Translations under genes and position numbers: made by a program | The notes under the pieces: model-generated | Databases searched by the model: none | What the model saw: the letters and a program-made list of their open reading frames with translations, nothing else | What the model was told of the DNA's origin: nothing | Shown here: piece after piece, positions 47,272-55,987 of the stretch | How positions within the stretch are numbered: the first letter of the stretch is position 1 | Layout: each line of letters begins with the position of its first letter | IMG/VR virus record: IMGVR_UViG_3300044675_001342 | Span: 1 to 55,987 of that record | Length of the DNA stretch: 55,987 nt | From: a virus | Reading direction: 5' to 3' (one strand)

Positions 47272-48189
47272 TTAAGACGAACCGGGCGAACCGAACATGC
47301 CTAGCGGATCACTCCAGCCAAACGAATAACGCTCGCGAGCTTTGTATCGCACGTTACCGGTGTCGAAGTCACCATCCATTGAGTTAGTCAGCGCAGTACG
47401 CTCGAAGTGCTTCATGCCGTTAGGAACGTCGGTGGTCAAATACCAGCCGTTCGTATCGGTAAAGAAGTTGTTAATGGCATAACCTTCAGGGATCGAACCA
47501 TTGTTCTTCAGTGCGTTGATATCGTTGTCGGTAGTGCCAACACGCAGGCTGGTCTCCAACAGACGGGTAGCAACGAATTGCAGAGCAGGCGGAATAAGCA
47601 ACTTGCGTGGCTTAGCCGCAATCAGCAGGCCGCGCTCATCAGTCCAAGCTGCGATCTGAATAACTGCGTTTTCCAACGAAGTCTCATTCAGGTCAGCATT
47701 GGTAGATGGACGGTTGCTGTTGGTTCCACCAGAGACCAAGGGGTGCGCGGTAGAGAACAAAGGCACGCCATCGCCACCGTAGTACACGGAAGAGTTGGTG
47801 AAGCCGTTGTTGATAACCGATGCAGCCTTAACTTGCTTGGTGTAAGCCATAGCACGGGCCAAAGCCTTGGTGTAACGAGCCGACAGGGAGTCGTACAAGT
47901 TATCTTCCACAGCCTCTTCCGTGATGGAGAAGCCCAAGGCAATGGTTTCGTGGCTGTACCGAGCGGTGAACGCTTCCTGCGCATTGTCATAAGCAATAGC
48001 AGAGCCCTCGTTCTTCACTGGTGCAGCACTGAAGCCGGACAGCTTGGTTTCTTCTTCAAAGCTACGCTCCGATTTCTCGGTTTCGTAGATTTCCTTGTGT
48101 TGCTCACCGTAGCGTGCGTACTCCAAACCGAACAATGCGTTCAATCCGGGTAGCAACTCTTTAAGCAGTTGTGCGCGTGAAATAGCCAT
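47272..48189 (-). CDS. Major capsid protein (Mu T / HK97-fold type)
   Basis: 305 residues. Recognisable blocks: LLPGLNALFGLEYARYGEQHKEIYE, FGFSITEEAVEDN-like helix (LGFSITEEAVEDNLYDSLSARYTKAL), GGDGVPLFSTAHPLVSGGTNSNRPST, AKPRKLLIPPALQFVATRLLET and KHFERTALTNSMDGDFDTGNVRYKARERYSFGW. This is the layout of the Mu-like head subunit family with HK97 fold. Position after the scaffold and decoration genes and the dedicated terminator agree. Confidence 0.9.
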   Translation of the reverse strand: MAISRAQLLKELLPGLNALFGLEYARYGEQHKEIYETEKSERSFEEETKLSGFSAAPVKNEGSAIAYDNAQEAFTARYSHETIALGFSITEEAVEDNLYDSLSARYTKALARAMAYTKQVKAASVINNGFTNSSVYYGGDGVPLFSTAHPLVSGGTNSNRPSTNADLNETSLENAVIQIAAWTDERGLLIAAKPRKLLIPPALQFVATRLLETSLRVGTTDNDINALKNNGSIPEGYAINNFFTDTNGWYLTTDVPNGMKHFERTALTNSMDGDFDTGNVRYKARERYSFGWSDPLGMFGSPGSS

Positions 48190-48199
48190 GATTTACTCC

Positions 48200-48826
48200 T
48201 TACAGGCCAACTGCGTTGGTGTGGCTGTGATAGCCGGGGTTGAGTTTCACAAGGATGTCTGTGAAGGCATCGCCTACAACAGAGAAACCTTGCATGTTGA
48301 CAAAACCAACAACGCGGAATGCGGCGGTGGTAGTGACAGCGCTTGAGCCTGCTACAACAGATGCGGTGGAGTTGCCAGTAGAAGTACTACCGGTTGCCAC
48401 TGCGCCAGTCGAGAAGAACACGTTTGCGCCCAAAGCAGCTTGCGTGACAGAGCCAGCAGACTGAACTTGGAACACAACGCCGGGATCGCTTACCACGTAG
48501 GCATTAATCACGCCAGTCGTACCCGTGGGGTAATACTGAGCATAAATCACTTGGCCTTGTGCGTTGATATACGAACAGCCAACAAACACACCAACGATAC
48601 CGGTATTAGCCGTACCTGTGGGGAGTCCGTTAGTCGTCGCGTCAGCGCCGGTTGCGGTTGCTACTGCCAGATAGCCGTTTGCATTTACATACACGGGCGA
48701 ACCGTTGTAAATACTCGAAGCTGTACCAGCGGGGTCGATGAGATAGGAGGTGGTTGCACCTGCATAAGGTGTACCACCCAACTCATTTACGGCTCGTAGG
48801 CCGTAGGGGGATGCTACTGCTGCCAT
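48200..48826 (-). CDS. Capsid-adjacent structural protein (cement-like)
   Basis: 208 residues starting MAAVASPYGLRAVNELGGTPYAG, with SYLIDPAGTASSIYNGSPVYVNANG and a Thr/Ser/Ala-rich C-terminal beta region (TAAFRVVGFVNMQGFSVVGDAF). Proteins with this opening are found directly upstream of HK97-type capsid genes in podovirus-like phages, probably decorating or stabilising capsids. Assigned from position and composition. Confidence 0.65.
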   Translation of the reverse strand: MAAVASPYGLRAVNELGGTPYAGATTSYLIDPAGTASSIYNGSPVYVNANGYLAVATATGADATTNGLPTGTANTGIVGVFVGCSYINAQGQVIYAQYYPTGTTGVINAYVVSDPGVVFQVQSAGSVTQAALGANVFFSTGAVATGSTSTGNSTASVVAGSSAVTTTAAFRVVGFVNMQGFSVVGDAFTDILVKLNPGYHSHTNAVGL

Positions 48827-48840
48827 TTAAGGACTCCTAA

Positions 48841-49302
48841 TTACTTAACACCATTTCCAAATCCACCGCGAGTTACTGAAGACTTGCGGTCTGCAAATAA
48901 CGGCATGCGGGGGTCATTTTGTCGCAAAAAGCTATTGTCCACCGAGTCCATCTGGTTTTGAGCTTCACCGTTGTAATACTCAGCCATAGCTTCTGCCTTC
49001 TCGGTAAGAATCTTGCAAAGCATGAGTCCACCAATTTCAACATTACCTGTCTTTTCATTACCAACGATCATAAGCTCTGGATGATCCTCTGCCTTTACCG
49101 GGACATACCCATCACGCAGTTTGCGTGACACGTTAGGCCGCATTACTTCTGAGTTGCCGTGTACAGCAGTCGCTATCCAGCGATATGTGTATCCGGGTTC
49201 AGGAGTAGGGTCGGGCAAAGAACTCGACGGTTTATAAACATAGCGAACAGATTTATCGCGTGAGGTTAAATCACGATTTACACGGTTTTGCACTTCAGCC
49301 AT
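48841..49302 (-). CDS. Head-region hypothetical protein
   Basis: 153 residues. Acidic/basic mixed chain with EPGYTYRWIATAVHGNSEVMRPNVSRKLRDGYVPV and IGGLMLCKILTEKAEAMAEYYNGEAQNQM. It starts inside the 3' end of the scaffold-like gene (ATG overlap of eight bases). Probably a minor head protein or scaffold partner; no named family recognised. Confidence 0.6.
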   Translation of the reverse strand: MAEVQNRVNRDLTSRDKSVRYVYKPSSSLPDPTPEPGYTYRWIATAVHGNSEVMRPNVSRKLRDGYVPVKAEDHPELMIVGNEKTGNVEIGGLMLCKILTEKAEAMAEYYNGEAQNQMDSVDNSFLRQNDPRMPLFADRKSSVTRGGFGNGVK

Positions 49303-50242
49303 TTTGATTCTCCAATCGAGCTACTTGAACAGCGTATTGCTGTGGGGTTAAACCGAATTTCTTTGCTAACGCCACTTGCGTGGTAGTCAGCCGAACTTTA
49401 CCTCCGCTCGTAGAACGAGACGCAGAAGCAACCACGGTAGTAGGCCGTTTGGAAACCTCACCGGACGTAGGCCTATCCTTGGCTCCACCGAATAATTCGG
49501 GGAACGAAGACTTCATGCGAGAATCAATTTTCTCGAAATAATCATCAGAGCGAGGATCAACCCCGTTTTGTACTAGCTTTTTGTGCAGCCCTAGTGCGTA
49601 GCTGGTGTATTCCTCAAAACCTTCCGATCCGTACCACTGGTTTCTTGCCTGCCAGCGCAGTGATTTTTCATCCGGTACAGGGGGTCTTGTTTGGACTTGG
49701 GGCGTTTGTACCTCAAATTCTTCCTGCTGTAAAGGGGGTGGACGAAAATTTTTCGTCTGTTCCATCCGAATTTTGGCATCCATCACCGCTTCTTGGGCCT
49801 CAAGGATGGCGTCGTTATCGAACGCTTCCTGTGCTGCCTTTAGATTGCGACGGGCCATTTCAAGTGCGGTCTCCGCCTTTTGCTGTTCACCAGCAATGAC
49901 GGCTTCGTGCCCTTTGTATACGTTGTTTTTGAGGTTTTTGTTCTCGGCCAGCAACTGTTGTGTAAAACGCTCAAGCTCTTGCTTTTCCCGCAAAACGGCT
50001 TCCTTGTTCCGGCGCTCGTCGTGACGGGCGTGGGTAAGTTCCTTGATGCGGTTTTTTACTTTGTCGGAGTACGACTCAATTTCGTCGTCGGTGGGGTCAG
50101 CCACTTCCCGATCCAAAGGCTTGCGGCCTCGGTCACGTTCAGGGGTGTCGTCCTCGATTTCAACTTCAAGATCAACATCGCCTTCAATTTCAATGTCGAT
50201 TTTCTTTTCGTCCAGTTCGTCTGGAAATTTAAATGCGTCCAT
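49295..50242 (-). CDS. Scaffold-like head assembly protein
   Basis: 315 residues. The N-terminal 55 residues are very acidic (KIDIEIEGDVDLEVEIEDDTPE). Residues about 60-165 form a long charged coiled coil (DKVKNRIKELTHARHDERRNKEAVL...). The C-terminal part has a short basic hook-like end (TTQVALAKKFGLTPQQYAVQVARLE). Acidic start, coiled coil and helical C-terminus between portal and capsid genes are the signature of internal scaffold proteins. Confidence 0.75.
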   Translation of the reverse strand: MDAFKFPDELDEKKIDIEIEGDVDLEVEIEDDTPERDRGRKPLDREVADPTDDEIESYSDKVKNRIKELTHARHDERRNKEAVLREKQELERFTQQLLAENKNLKNNVYKGHEAVIAGEQQKAETALEMARRNLKAAQEAFDNDAILEAQEAVMDAKIRMEQTKNFRPPPLQQEEFEVQTPQVQTRPPVPDEKSLRWQARNQWYGSEGFEEYTSYALGLHKKLVQNGVDPRSDDYFEKIDSRMKSSFPELFGGAKDRPTSGEVSKRPTTVVASASRSTSGGKVRLTTTQVALAKKFGLTPQQYAVQVARLENQNG

Positions 50243-50252
50243 ATATACTCCT

Positions 50253-50687
50253 TTAAGCGCGGGTTAAACCGCGAGGGTCTTGCACAACAGCATCAACTTG
50301 GTCGTCGTTGATGAGACGGAACTCTTTTCCAAAAATCTTAAAGCGTGTACCTGAATAGGTACGTACCAGCACGAAGTCACCTTCTTTGCACCACGCTCCG
50401 GTTGGGAACTTGGCTTTATCGGTGTATGCATCGGGGCCTGCACGTATCACAAATAGCACCGTAGTGGCGTGTTCTTCTTGGCGCAAACTTGCTGTATCTC
50501 GGACGAGATCAAGCGATGTCCCTGCGATTTTCTGATCGACTTCAGGCACTACGCACAGTAGCTTCCAACCCGTTGGGATAGGTAGCGCTCCAGCTTTTGT
50601 TTCTTCACTAGCATCCGCATCCGGTGTTTCCATCGGCTGGATGTGGTTGGGCAAACTAATGCCCGGTGGCAGGATGATTTCACTCAT
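50253..50687 (-). CDS. GroES-like co-chaperonin
   Basis: 144 residues from the ATG at 50687 (overlapping the upstream stop). The GroES fold is visible as PTGWKLLCVVPEVDQK (first strand), a mobile-loop-like region SLDLVRDTASLRQEEH, VLFVIRAGPDAYTD, GAWCKEGDFVLVRTYSGTRFKIFGKEFRLINDDQVDAVVQDP. Phages such as T4 (gp31) use such proteins with host GroEL to fold the capsid protein. Its place beside portal and capsid genes supports this. Confidence 0.82.
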   Translation of the reverse strand: MSEIILPPGISLPNHIQPMETPDADASEETKAGALPIPTGWKLLCVVPEVDQKIAGTSLDLVRDTASLRQEEHATTVLFVIRAGPDAYTDKAKFPTGAWCKEGDFVLVRTYSGTRFKIFGKEFRLINDDQVDAVVQDPRGLTRA

Positions 50688-50874
50688 TGGATTTTTCAAC
50701 TTTCTCAAGCAGGTCAAGTAGATGGCGCTCTGCAAGTGCTAGACCTGAGATAGTCCCGCAGAGTTTTTGGTAATCTTCAAAGTTGCGACACACACCCGCA
50801 GCCAAGTCATCGGCGTAGTTGTTCATGTCGGTGCGTATTTTTTCGCGCAATACGCGTGCGAAGTCTTGGATCAT
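50680..50874 (-). CDS. Small head-region protein
   Basis: 64 residues, helical (DFARVLREKIRTDMNNYADDLAAGVC, GLALAERHLLDLLEKVEK). Overlaps both the portal and co-chaperonin genes by a few bases. A similar short gene often sits after the portal in related phages; role unknown. Confidence 0.6.
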   Translation of the reverse strand: MIQDFARVLREKIRTDMNNYADDLAAGVCRNFEDYQKLCGTISGLALAERHLLDLLEKVEKSNE

Positions 50875-53390
50875 TTAGTTGGTTTCTCCGATGTTTTGGC
50901 AATCTGTGCTAAGAACTGCTGTTGCTGGTTGTGAGCTTGGTCTCTGCTCTTGGCAACGTCGATGCCCATACGAACACCGTCTCGTTGTTGTTGCGCGGCT
51001 AACTGGGCCTCGTTGTTTTTGGTTTGCATTCCAACTTTCATTGCTTCTAACTGCAAGTTGCCCGAGACTTTTTTCTCTTCCAACTTGAGCTTGTCCGCGT
51101 TGAGCGCTGCGTCCGCAGCTATCTTGGCCGCTTTGAGCTTGAGGTCTTCCTGCTTTATCTGGTTGACCCCGGCCTTGATTTGCAACTCTTGCTGCTGCAT
51201 CTGAATCACCGGGTCTTGTGCCTGCTGCTGGGCTTGCGCCTGCGCGGCTTGTGCTTGGTTCTGCTGCATAACTTGCTGCGCTGCTTGAGCCAGCATGCCA
51301 GACAAGGCCACTTCGATTTGCGGAGGGAGCTTCTCGTCTTCGGGAGGCATAGGCATACCCAACTGCTGCTCGATTTGCTGGCGCATTTTGTACCCAACGT
51401 GCTCAGCGATGTGCGCAGTGATGGCCCCCATGATCTTGGGAGCCTGCGGATTTTGGCCAATCATTTGCTGAATCAGCGGGTCTTGCAGCAGCATCATGTG
51501 GACTTGCATGTGCGCGTCATGGTTCTGGTACATGAACGCTTTCACAGGCTTGCCATTAAGCGTTGCTTGGTTCTCCGACACAGGATCGGTGGGCTTCATG
51601 TCCTCTTCGATTGGCACCAACTTTTCAGCGTTTTTGATGCCCAAAACATCCAACATCCCACGGTGCAACTGGGGCAAGTCGTAGATGTCGGGGGCCATCT
51701 GGGCCATCTGAATGACCGCTTGGTATTGGATGACGCGTTGGCTCAGGGTGGCTGCGTTGGGGTCAGAGACGGGGATGATGTCCACCAAGTCGTAGTCACC
51801 GCGCTTTGCTTTCTTGTTGCCGTACTCAGGGTTGTATGTGTAGTCCGGGTCGGTGTAATCGCGGATGATTATTTTGAGCAGCTTTAACTCTTGCTTGAGG
51901 GCGTAGTGGACGCGGGCCTGTACCGCCGACATCACTTTAAGCTGGCGCTCCAGCAGCGCTAGTGTCGTGCCCACCGGGGCATTGGCCGACATGTCAGACA
52001 CCTTCATATCCGCCGTGGACGCAAACCTGCGGCCCTCATCAACGATCTGGCCCAGCAACGCCATCAGAACTTGGCTTGGCTCCTTGTATGGCAGGGGTAG
52101 GATACTGTCGCGGATGTTGCCGCTTGCCACATCGGCATCACGCCACTCGCCCGGAGCAATCGGAGTGTCATCACCCTTGATGCGCAGGCCACGGGATTTC
52201 AAACCACCGGGCAAGTTGGACAACGTACCCGCGTCCACAAGCTGGCGCATGAGGGAGGTGGCCGACTTAGCATAACCACCAATCAGGTGAAATAGGCCAA
52301 AGCCGTAGGCCCCAAAGCCGGGGATGTACTGGTAGTGAACAAAGTGCTGGCGCTTGAGCCGGTACTCGTCGTCTTCCAACCAGTTACGGCGGATGGACAG
52401 CACATCGTTGGTTCCTTTTATTAGGGTTACTACGTAGGGAAGCATGATTCCCGTAGGCTCGTCCTCGTCGTCCTTGTCCTCGTACCCTTCCAAATCCAAG
52501 TCCACATGGCACTCGTACAGGGTGTACCGGTCGTCGTTCAAATCGTTAAACCCGGTTTCCTTGTCCTTGGCTTTTTGAATGTCCGTGCGATCTTTGGGCG
52601 CGTCGGGCAACTCGATGTCCAGATAAAACCCAGCCTGCTGGAGCTTGATGATTTCGTTCTTGGTCTTGCGCATGACATGCGTGATGCGGTGGCAAGTATC
52701 CAAGTCGGTCGTACCGTAGGGCAGGAGGATGTCCTCGGCTGGAATAAACATCGACACCTGACGGCCAAGGCTTGGGTCGTAGTACACTTTTTTGAACGCC
52801 GAACCAGTGGCCGGAAGGCTCCACAGCATGCGCTCATGCTCGGGCCGGAACTCCGCCATCGTTTCAGTTAATTCAAAGTTCATGTCCTCCTGCACCCGAG
52901 CAGCGGCTTCTTTTACCTGTGGAGTGTCCAGTCCGATGATCTTGGTTTTGACCGGCCCAGCGGCAGGAAACGTTTCAGTAATCGTTTCACTTTGGAACCT
53001 TACAACGGCCTCGGTAATCATCGGATGGAACACACCGCAAGCACCTTGCCACGGCTCCGTGCGCTCCTCAATCTGAAGGCCCAGCAATTTAAGCCCGTCC
53101 ACGTAGGCTTTCTCCCACTCCTTGCGTGAGGACTTGTCGTTGCCGATGTCCGAGTCCAAATCCCCCGCCATGCTCTGCATGTCGCCCTCGTTCATATACT
53201 CGGCCAAGTTGTCGCTAAAGCCTTCCTCGCCTTCGTCTTCACCGGGCTTTAGGCTAATTTCCAAGCCATCCATACCAATGTTGACTTCCTCCGGGTCAAT
53301 AATCTCAATCTCCAGCGGTGACTCATCTTCTGCAAGCGCGTCAATCCCCATTGGTTGCTGGTATAGGGCTTTGTCTACATTGGTGGCCAT
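50871..53390 (-). CDS. Portal protein (P22-like, large)
   Basis: 839 residues. After an acidic N-terminus, SRKEWEKAYVDGLKLLGLQIEERTEPWQGACGVFHPMITEAVVRFQSETITETFPAAGPVKTKIIG is the characteristic portal opening of podovirus-like phages. DLDTCHRITHVMRKTKNEI and HYQYIPGFGAYGFGLFHLIGGYAKSATSLMRQLVDAGTLSNLPGG lie mid-chain. The C-terminal 200 residues are Gln/Ala-rich helix (barrel-like). The portal forms the dodecameric DNA channel and packaging motor base. Confidence 0.92.
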   Translation of the reverse strand: MATNVDKALYQQPMGIDALAEDESPLEIEIIDPEEVNIGMDGLEISLKPGEDEGEEGFSDNLAEYMNEGDMQSMAGDLDSDIGNDKSSRKEWEKAYVDGLKLLGLQIEERTEPWQGACGVFHPMITEAVVRFQSETITETFPAAGPVKTKIIGLDTPQVKEAAARVQEDMNFELTETMAEFRPEHERMLWSLPATGSAFKKVYYDPSLGRQVSMFIPAEDILLPYGTTDLDTCHRITHVMRKTKNEIIKLQQAGFYLDIELPDAPKDRTDIQKAKDKETGFNDLNDDRYTLYECHVDLDLEGYEDKDDEDEPTGIMLPYVVTLIKGTNDVLSIRRNWLEDDEYRLKRQHFVHYQYIPGFGAYGFGLFHLIGGYAKSATSLMRQLVDAGTLSNLPGGLKSRGLRIKGDDTPIAPGEWRDADVASGNIRDSILPLPYKEPSQVLMALLGQIVDEGRRFASTADMKVSDMSANAPVGTTLALLERQLKVMSAVQARVHYALKQELKLLKIIIRDYTDPDYTYNPEYGNKKAKRGDYDLVDIIPVSDPNAATLSQRVIQYQAVIQMAQMAPDIYDLPQLHRGMLDVLGIKNAEKLVPIEEDMKPTDPVSENQATLNGKPVKAFMYQNHDAHMQVHMMLLQDPLIQQMIGQNPQAPKIMGAITAHIAEHVGYKMRQQIEQQLGMPMPPEDEKLPPQIEVALSGMLAQAAQQVMQQNQAQAAQAQAQQQAQDPVIQMQQQELQIKAGVNQIKQEDLKLKAAKIAADAALNADKLKLEEKKVSGNLQLEAMKVGMQTKNNEAQLAAQQQRDGVRMGIDVAKSRDQAHNQQQQFLAQIAKTSEKPTK

Positions 53391-53399
53391 GATCTGTCC

Positions 53400-54941
53400 T
53401 TAGTAATAAGCCGCCGCTCTGCGACGGAACAATTTGGGTTCGTCTTTCTCATCCGTGTCCAACGTGATAAACCCGCCTTGGCGAAACCGCATCAGCGCTT
53501 GGCTGGTTGTGTCCACGTAATCGTCATTATCACCGTTGGGGAAGGCCGCGACCTCCTCAATAACTTCCCGCGCCCAGCGCGTATCCGGTGCCCACACTCT
53601 ACCCGAAGCAAACAAATCGGCAATGGCGTTGACCCGCACGATCTTGTCGTTGCCCCGGCTGGGACTGAACTCCTGCACCGGGATGCCCATAACCCGCAGT
53701 TCTTGGATCAGCGGTGCCCCAGCGGCTTTTTTCTCCACAATGATGGAGTCGGGCTCCCACTCCTTGTAGTGCTTGAAAGCTATGGCCTTGAGTTCAGGAA
53801 ATTCCATCCGGTCTTTGAACGCGTCCAGCAGTATGATTTGCGCTTCGTCGCGCTCATTTTCGTTGTAGAACACGCCCCATGTGGTGCAGGCTGAATAGTC
53901 GGCCCTGCTCTTGGCTTCAAAGGCCGTGTCCCACGACTGGATGATGTACTCACACTTGGGCGGCTCCTCGGGCTCCCATATGCGCCAGAGCTTGCGGGAA
54001 ATTATGGCGGCGGCGTTGCTTGTGGGCTGTTGCATGTACTGGGCGTTCCAGTACTGGGGGTCGATGGATGCCTTGGTTGTCTTCAAGGTGGCCAGCGGCC
54101 ACTGCTCTGGCCAGAGGGATTTCTCGTCCTCGGTGCCATCGTTCAAGATGGCCGGAAGCTCCACAATCTCCCACGGCAGGGAGTCCGGGTTGCGGCTTTG
54201 GTAGTCAATCAGCCGCCCGGTCAGGTCAAGCTTGCCCCAGCGCGTCATCACAATAATGATTGCCCCTCCGGGCATCAGGCGCTGCAACGGGCCAGTCTGG
54301 AACCAACTCCATGCCGTGTCAAAAGCTAGGCGGCTGTTGGCCTTTACGTCCTGCTCCGAGTGCGGGTCGTCGATCACAAACAAGTCCGCGCCACGACCGG
54401 CAAGCGCACCGCCCACACCCGCAGCGTAGTACTGGCCCCCTGCGGCGGTACTCCATTTACCCGCAGCCTTTTGGTCGTCGGCCACCACCGTCTTTGGAAA
54501 AATCTCACCGTAGTCTTCGCTGTCGATCAAGTTACGCACCCGGCGACCAAAGTCCTCGGACAGTCCAGCGGTGTGGGTGCCCATGATGATTTTCTTCTCG
54601 GGGAACTTGCCAAGGAAGTAGGCCGGGAACAAGTAGCTGCTAAATTCTGACTTACCCATACGCGGGGCGATGTTGATGATGACGCGTAGTTTGCGCCCCT
54701 CAATCACGTCTGTGAATATTTTGGCCAGCTTTCTGTGGTGCGGGCCGCTCTTAAACCCCGGATACACCGAGTTGGCAAACCCAATCATGTTGTTCTGCGC
54801 GGCCAACAGCCGGGCTCGGCGCTCACGTACCTCCAAGTCCTCAAACAACTCCATCTTCTCGGCCAACGTCATGGTTGGCAGAGCCTTCACAAGTGCGGCA
54901 ATCTCAGCTTTTGTCAGCGTGGTGATGTTTTCAAGCTGCAT
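53400..54941 (-). CDS. terL: Terminase large subunit
   Basis: 513 residues from the ATG at 54941, which lies inside the small terminase 3' end (a 54992 start overlaps further). ATPase: NIAPRMGKSEFSS Walker A (about 90-102) and LFVIDDPHSEQ Walker B (about 187-197). Nuclease: SWDTAFEAKSRADYSACTTWG with the first Asp (about 332), DSIIVEKKAAGAPLIQEL with the Glu region, and a later DTTSQALMRFRQGG Asp. It cuts concatemers and pumps DNA through the portal. Confidence 0.93.
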   Translation of the reverse strand: MQLENITTLTKAEIAALVKALPTMTLAEKMELFEDLEVRERRARLLAAQNNMIGFANSVYPGFKSGPHHRKLAKIFTDVIEGRKLRVIINIAPRMGKSEFSSYLFPAYFLGKFPEKKIIMGTHTAGLSEDFGRRVRNLIDSEDYGEIFPKTVVADDQKAAGKWSTAAGGQYYAAGVGGALAGRGADLFVIDDPHSEQDVKANSRLAFDTAWSWFQTGPLQRLMPGGAIIIVMTRWGKLDLTGRLIDYQSRNPDSLPWEIVELPAILNDGTEDEKSLWPEQWPLATLKTTKASIDPQYWNAQYMQQPTSNAAAIISRKLWRIWEPEEPPKCEYIIQSWDTAFEAKSRADYSACTTWGVFYNENERDEAQIILLDAFKDRMEFPELKAIAFKHYKEWEPDSIIVEKKAAGAPLIQELRVMGIPVQEFSPSRGNDKIVRVNAIADLFASGRVWAPDTRWAREVIEEVAAFPNGDNDDYVDTTSQALMRFRQGGFITLDTDEKDEPKLFRRRAAAYY

Positions 54942-55554
54942 CTGGGGCTGGCGTTGGGTTGTCCGTAATGATTCTGGCCGTGGGGATGTCAATATCTATG
55001 TCAGTGACCTCAACGGCGTCCACCACCCCCATGAACTTGGCCAACTTGTCCTTGATGCGCTGGTCAAGCTCGTTGTCGGTGAGCGCTTCCTTCTTGATTT
55101 CAATCTTTTCGGTGAACAACCCCACCTCGGTGACTTTACCAAGCGCTGTAAGAGCCTTGAGCCGGATACTGGCGTTGGGGTTCTTGGTTTCCTCCACCAA
55201 CTGGGCCACACAGTAGCCACGCAGTTGCTGCGCTTGGTGAATAAACTCCCAGTCGTAGGCTGTCAGCATGCTTACTAAGTGCTGGACAGCGGCGGGAGCC
55301 TTAATGTTGCTCAGGGAGCTTTTTGTCAGTTCGGTTGGCTGGCCGGTAATGATGTTGGTAAATGCCGCACGGGCAAAAGTGGCTTGCGCTTGATCCACTA
55401 CCTCGTCTTCGTCCACTGCGCCCAGACTTTTGAGCCAGTTGGCCGTCTCCACCTTGGCGTCCACGACCTGATTCACCCCCGCTTTGTTCAGCGGTGTGTA
55501 GGGTTCATCGAAAAGCTCGATGTCCGGCTCGTATTCAATTAAATGTTCCAACAT
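54931..55554 (-). CDS. Putative terminase small subunit
   Basis: 207 residues. Acidic N-terminus (LIEYEPDIELFDEPYTPLN), then helices FARAAFTNIITGQPTELTKSSL, KAPAAVQHLVSMLTAYDWEF and RLKALTALGKVTEVGLFTEK, followed by an acidic C-terminal tail. It is the first late gene, overlapping terL by 11 bases, which is the expected place for TerS. Recognition helices are not clear, so assignment rests mostly on position. Confidence 0.75.
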   Translation of the reverse strand: MLEHLIEYEPDIELFDEPYTPLNKAGVNQVVDAKVETANWLKSLGAVDEDEVVDQAQATFARAAFTNIITGQPTELTKSSLSNIKAPAAVQHLVSMLTAYDWEFIHQAQQLRGYCVAQLVEETKNPNASIRLKALTALGKVTEVGLFTEKIEIKKEALTDNELDQRIKDKLAKFMGVVDAVEVTDIDIDIPTARIITDNPTPAPDAA

Positions 55555-55583
55555 GCGTAAGCCCTTGCAGCCTCGTTGGGGGA

Positions 55584-55613
55584 AGTATATACTCAGTTCC
55601 GGTGATTGTGCAA
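55584..55613 (-). promoter_or_regulatory. Late-arm promoter
   Basis: On the minus strand TTGCAC (55608-55613) and TATACT (55584-55589) with an 18-base spacer, about 30 bases upstream of the small terminase ATG. Two direct copies of TTGTGCA(A/T)TT sit at the -35 region on the plus strand (55607-55627), a possible activator site. It would drive the entire virion arm. Confidence 0.65.
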
Positions 55614-55661
55614 TTTTTTGTGCATTTGCTTCTCCCTGAGTGGGCCTGACGGCTCATTTTT

Positions 55662-55692
55662 AAACCCTTGGTTTGCGCCGAGGGTTTTTTTT
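55662..55692 (+). terminator. Rho-independent terminator on the plus strand
   Basis: AAACCCTTGG (55662-55671) pairs with CCGAGGGTTT (55678-55687) over ten positions (one T-G), with a T8 tract at 55685-55692. It would stop plus-strand transcription just outside the late promoter. No plus-strand gene ends here in this window, so it may insulate the early arm or end antisense transcription. Confidence 0.8.
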
Positions 55693-55987
55693 ATGGGTAT
55701 TTGTCAATAGTTAGACAAGGGTTTACCCTAATTTTTGTAGTAGTTTTTGGGGGTGACGTTGTTTTTCGGAGACGGGGGGTGTTCTGGGATTTTTAAAATT
55801 TTGATTTGCGGGTGCTAAACACTGTTATGTCGGAGCGGCGGCGGTGACGGCCTAATAGGGCTTCCGGGGGTACGGTGGGGTCGCCAAACCCCCGTTTTCG
55901 GGGTCAATTTGCCCTCAATCCGGTGCCAACTTGGCTATCAAACCATGCCATCCGGATAATGGATATTGTCAGTGGGGCTTTCCCCTG
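55693..55987. other. Non-coding end region
   Basis: 295 bases with no convincing gene. Seen: TTAGACAA (55711-55718) inside an inverted pair TTGTC...GACAA, runs of G and T, and a short hairpin CCCCG-TTTT-CGGGG near 55893-55905. It may be the intergenic zone between the late and the next transcription unit or a genome-end region; nothing decides between these. Confidence 0.45.

Overview
The window is most of a tailed-phage genome (Caudoviricetes), read as a lytic, probably podovirus-like virus of a Gram-negative bacterium. Evidence: a complete head-assembly block (small and large terminase, portal, GroES-like co-chaperonin, scaffold-like protein, major capsid protein), T7/P22-style short-tail adaptor proteins without a tape-measure protein, very large internal-virion or polyvalent proteins, and a holin/M15-endolysin cassette. 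No integrase, repressor or phage RNA polymerase is visible. The size (about 55 kb), the two opposed gene arms and the family A polymerase recall HMO-2011-type podoviruses; that is inference. Base composition is roughly balanced and Shine-Dalgarno signals (AGGAG) are strong, consistent with a proteobacterial host, but the host cannot be named from this sequence.

Layout. The left arm (1-17.0 kb, + strand) is early and replicative. It holds small hypothetical genes under a promoter with an overlapping palindrome, an RtcB RNA ligase, modular Ea22-like small proteins, a VRR-NUC nuclease, a DNA polymerase split by an intein and an HNH gene, a HExxH protein, a RecB/Cas4-like nuclease, a mini-HNH protein, an SNF2-type helicase, an SSB-like protein and a fused AEP primase/DUF927 ATPase. 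It meets the right arm at 17.02-17.08 kb, where there is a terminator for the opposing strand. The right arm (55.6-17.1 kb, - strand) is the virion and lysis arm. Read from right to left it holds the terminases, portal, scaffold, capsid, an HNH gene, two tRNAs (Pro, Tyr), small head-tail proteins, adaptors, tail fibres and adhesins, lysis genes, a gp10/nozzle-like tail protein and three low-complexity virion proteins, ending in a 1962-residue polyvalent protein.

The most notable system is at 6.2-9.25 kb. The polymerase is encoded in two separately translated pieces. The first ends in an N-intein (Cys1, TxxH); the second begins with a very short C-intein (His-Asn followed by Ser). An HNH homing endonuclease in another reading frame lies between them. 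Trans-splicing would rebuild a 662-residue polymerase with 3'-5' exonuclease and polymerase motifs A, B and C. This is a 'fractured gene' split-intein arrangement, with an unusually placed split. Other mobile nucleases (two GIY-YIG, one HNH) sit in the late arm: one is inserted against the operon direction and reads through the endolysin 3' end, another is an internally deleted remnant. RtcB together with phage tRNAs suggests defence against, or repair of, host tRNA cleavage.
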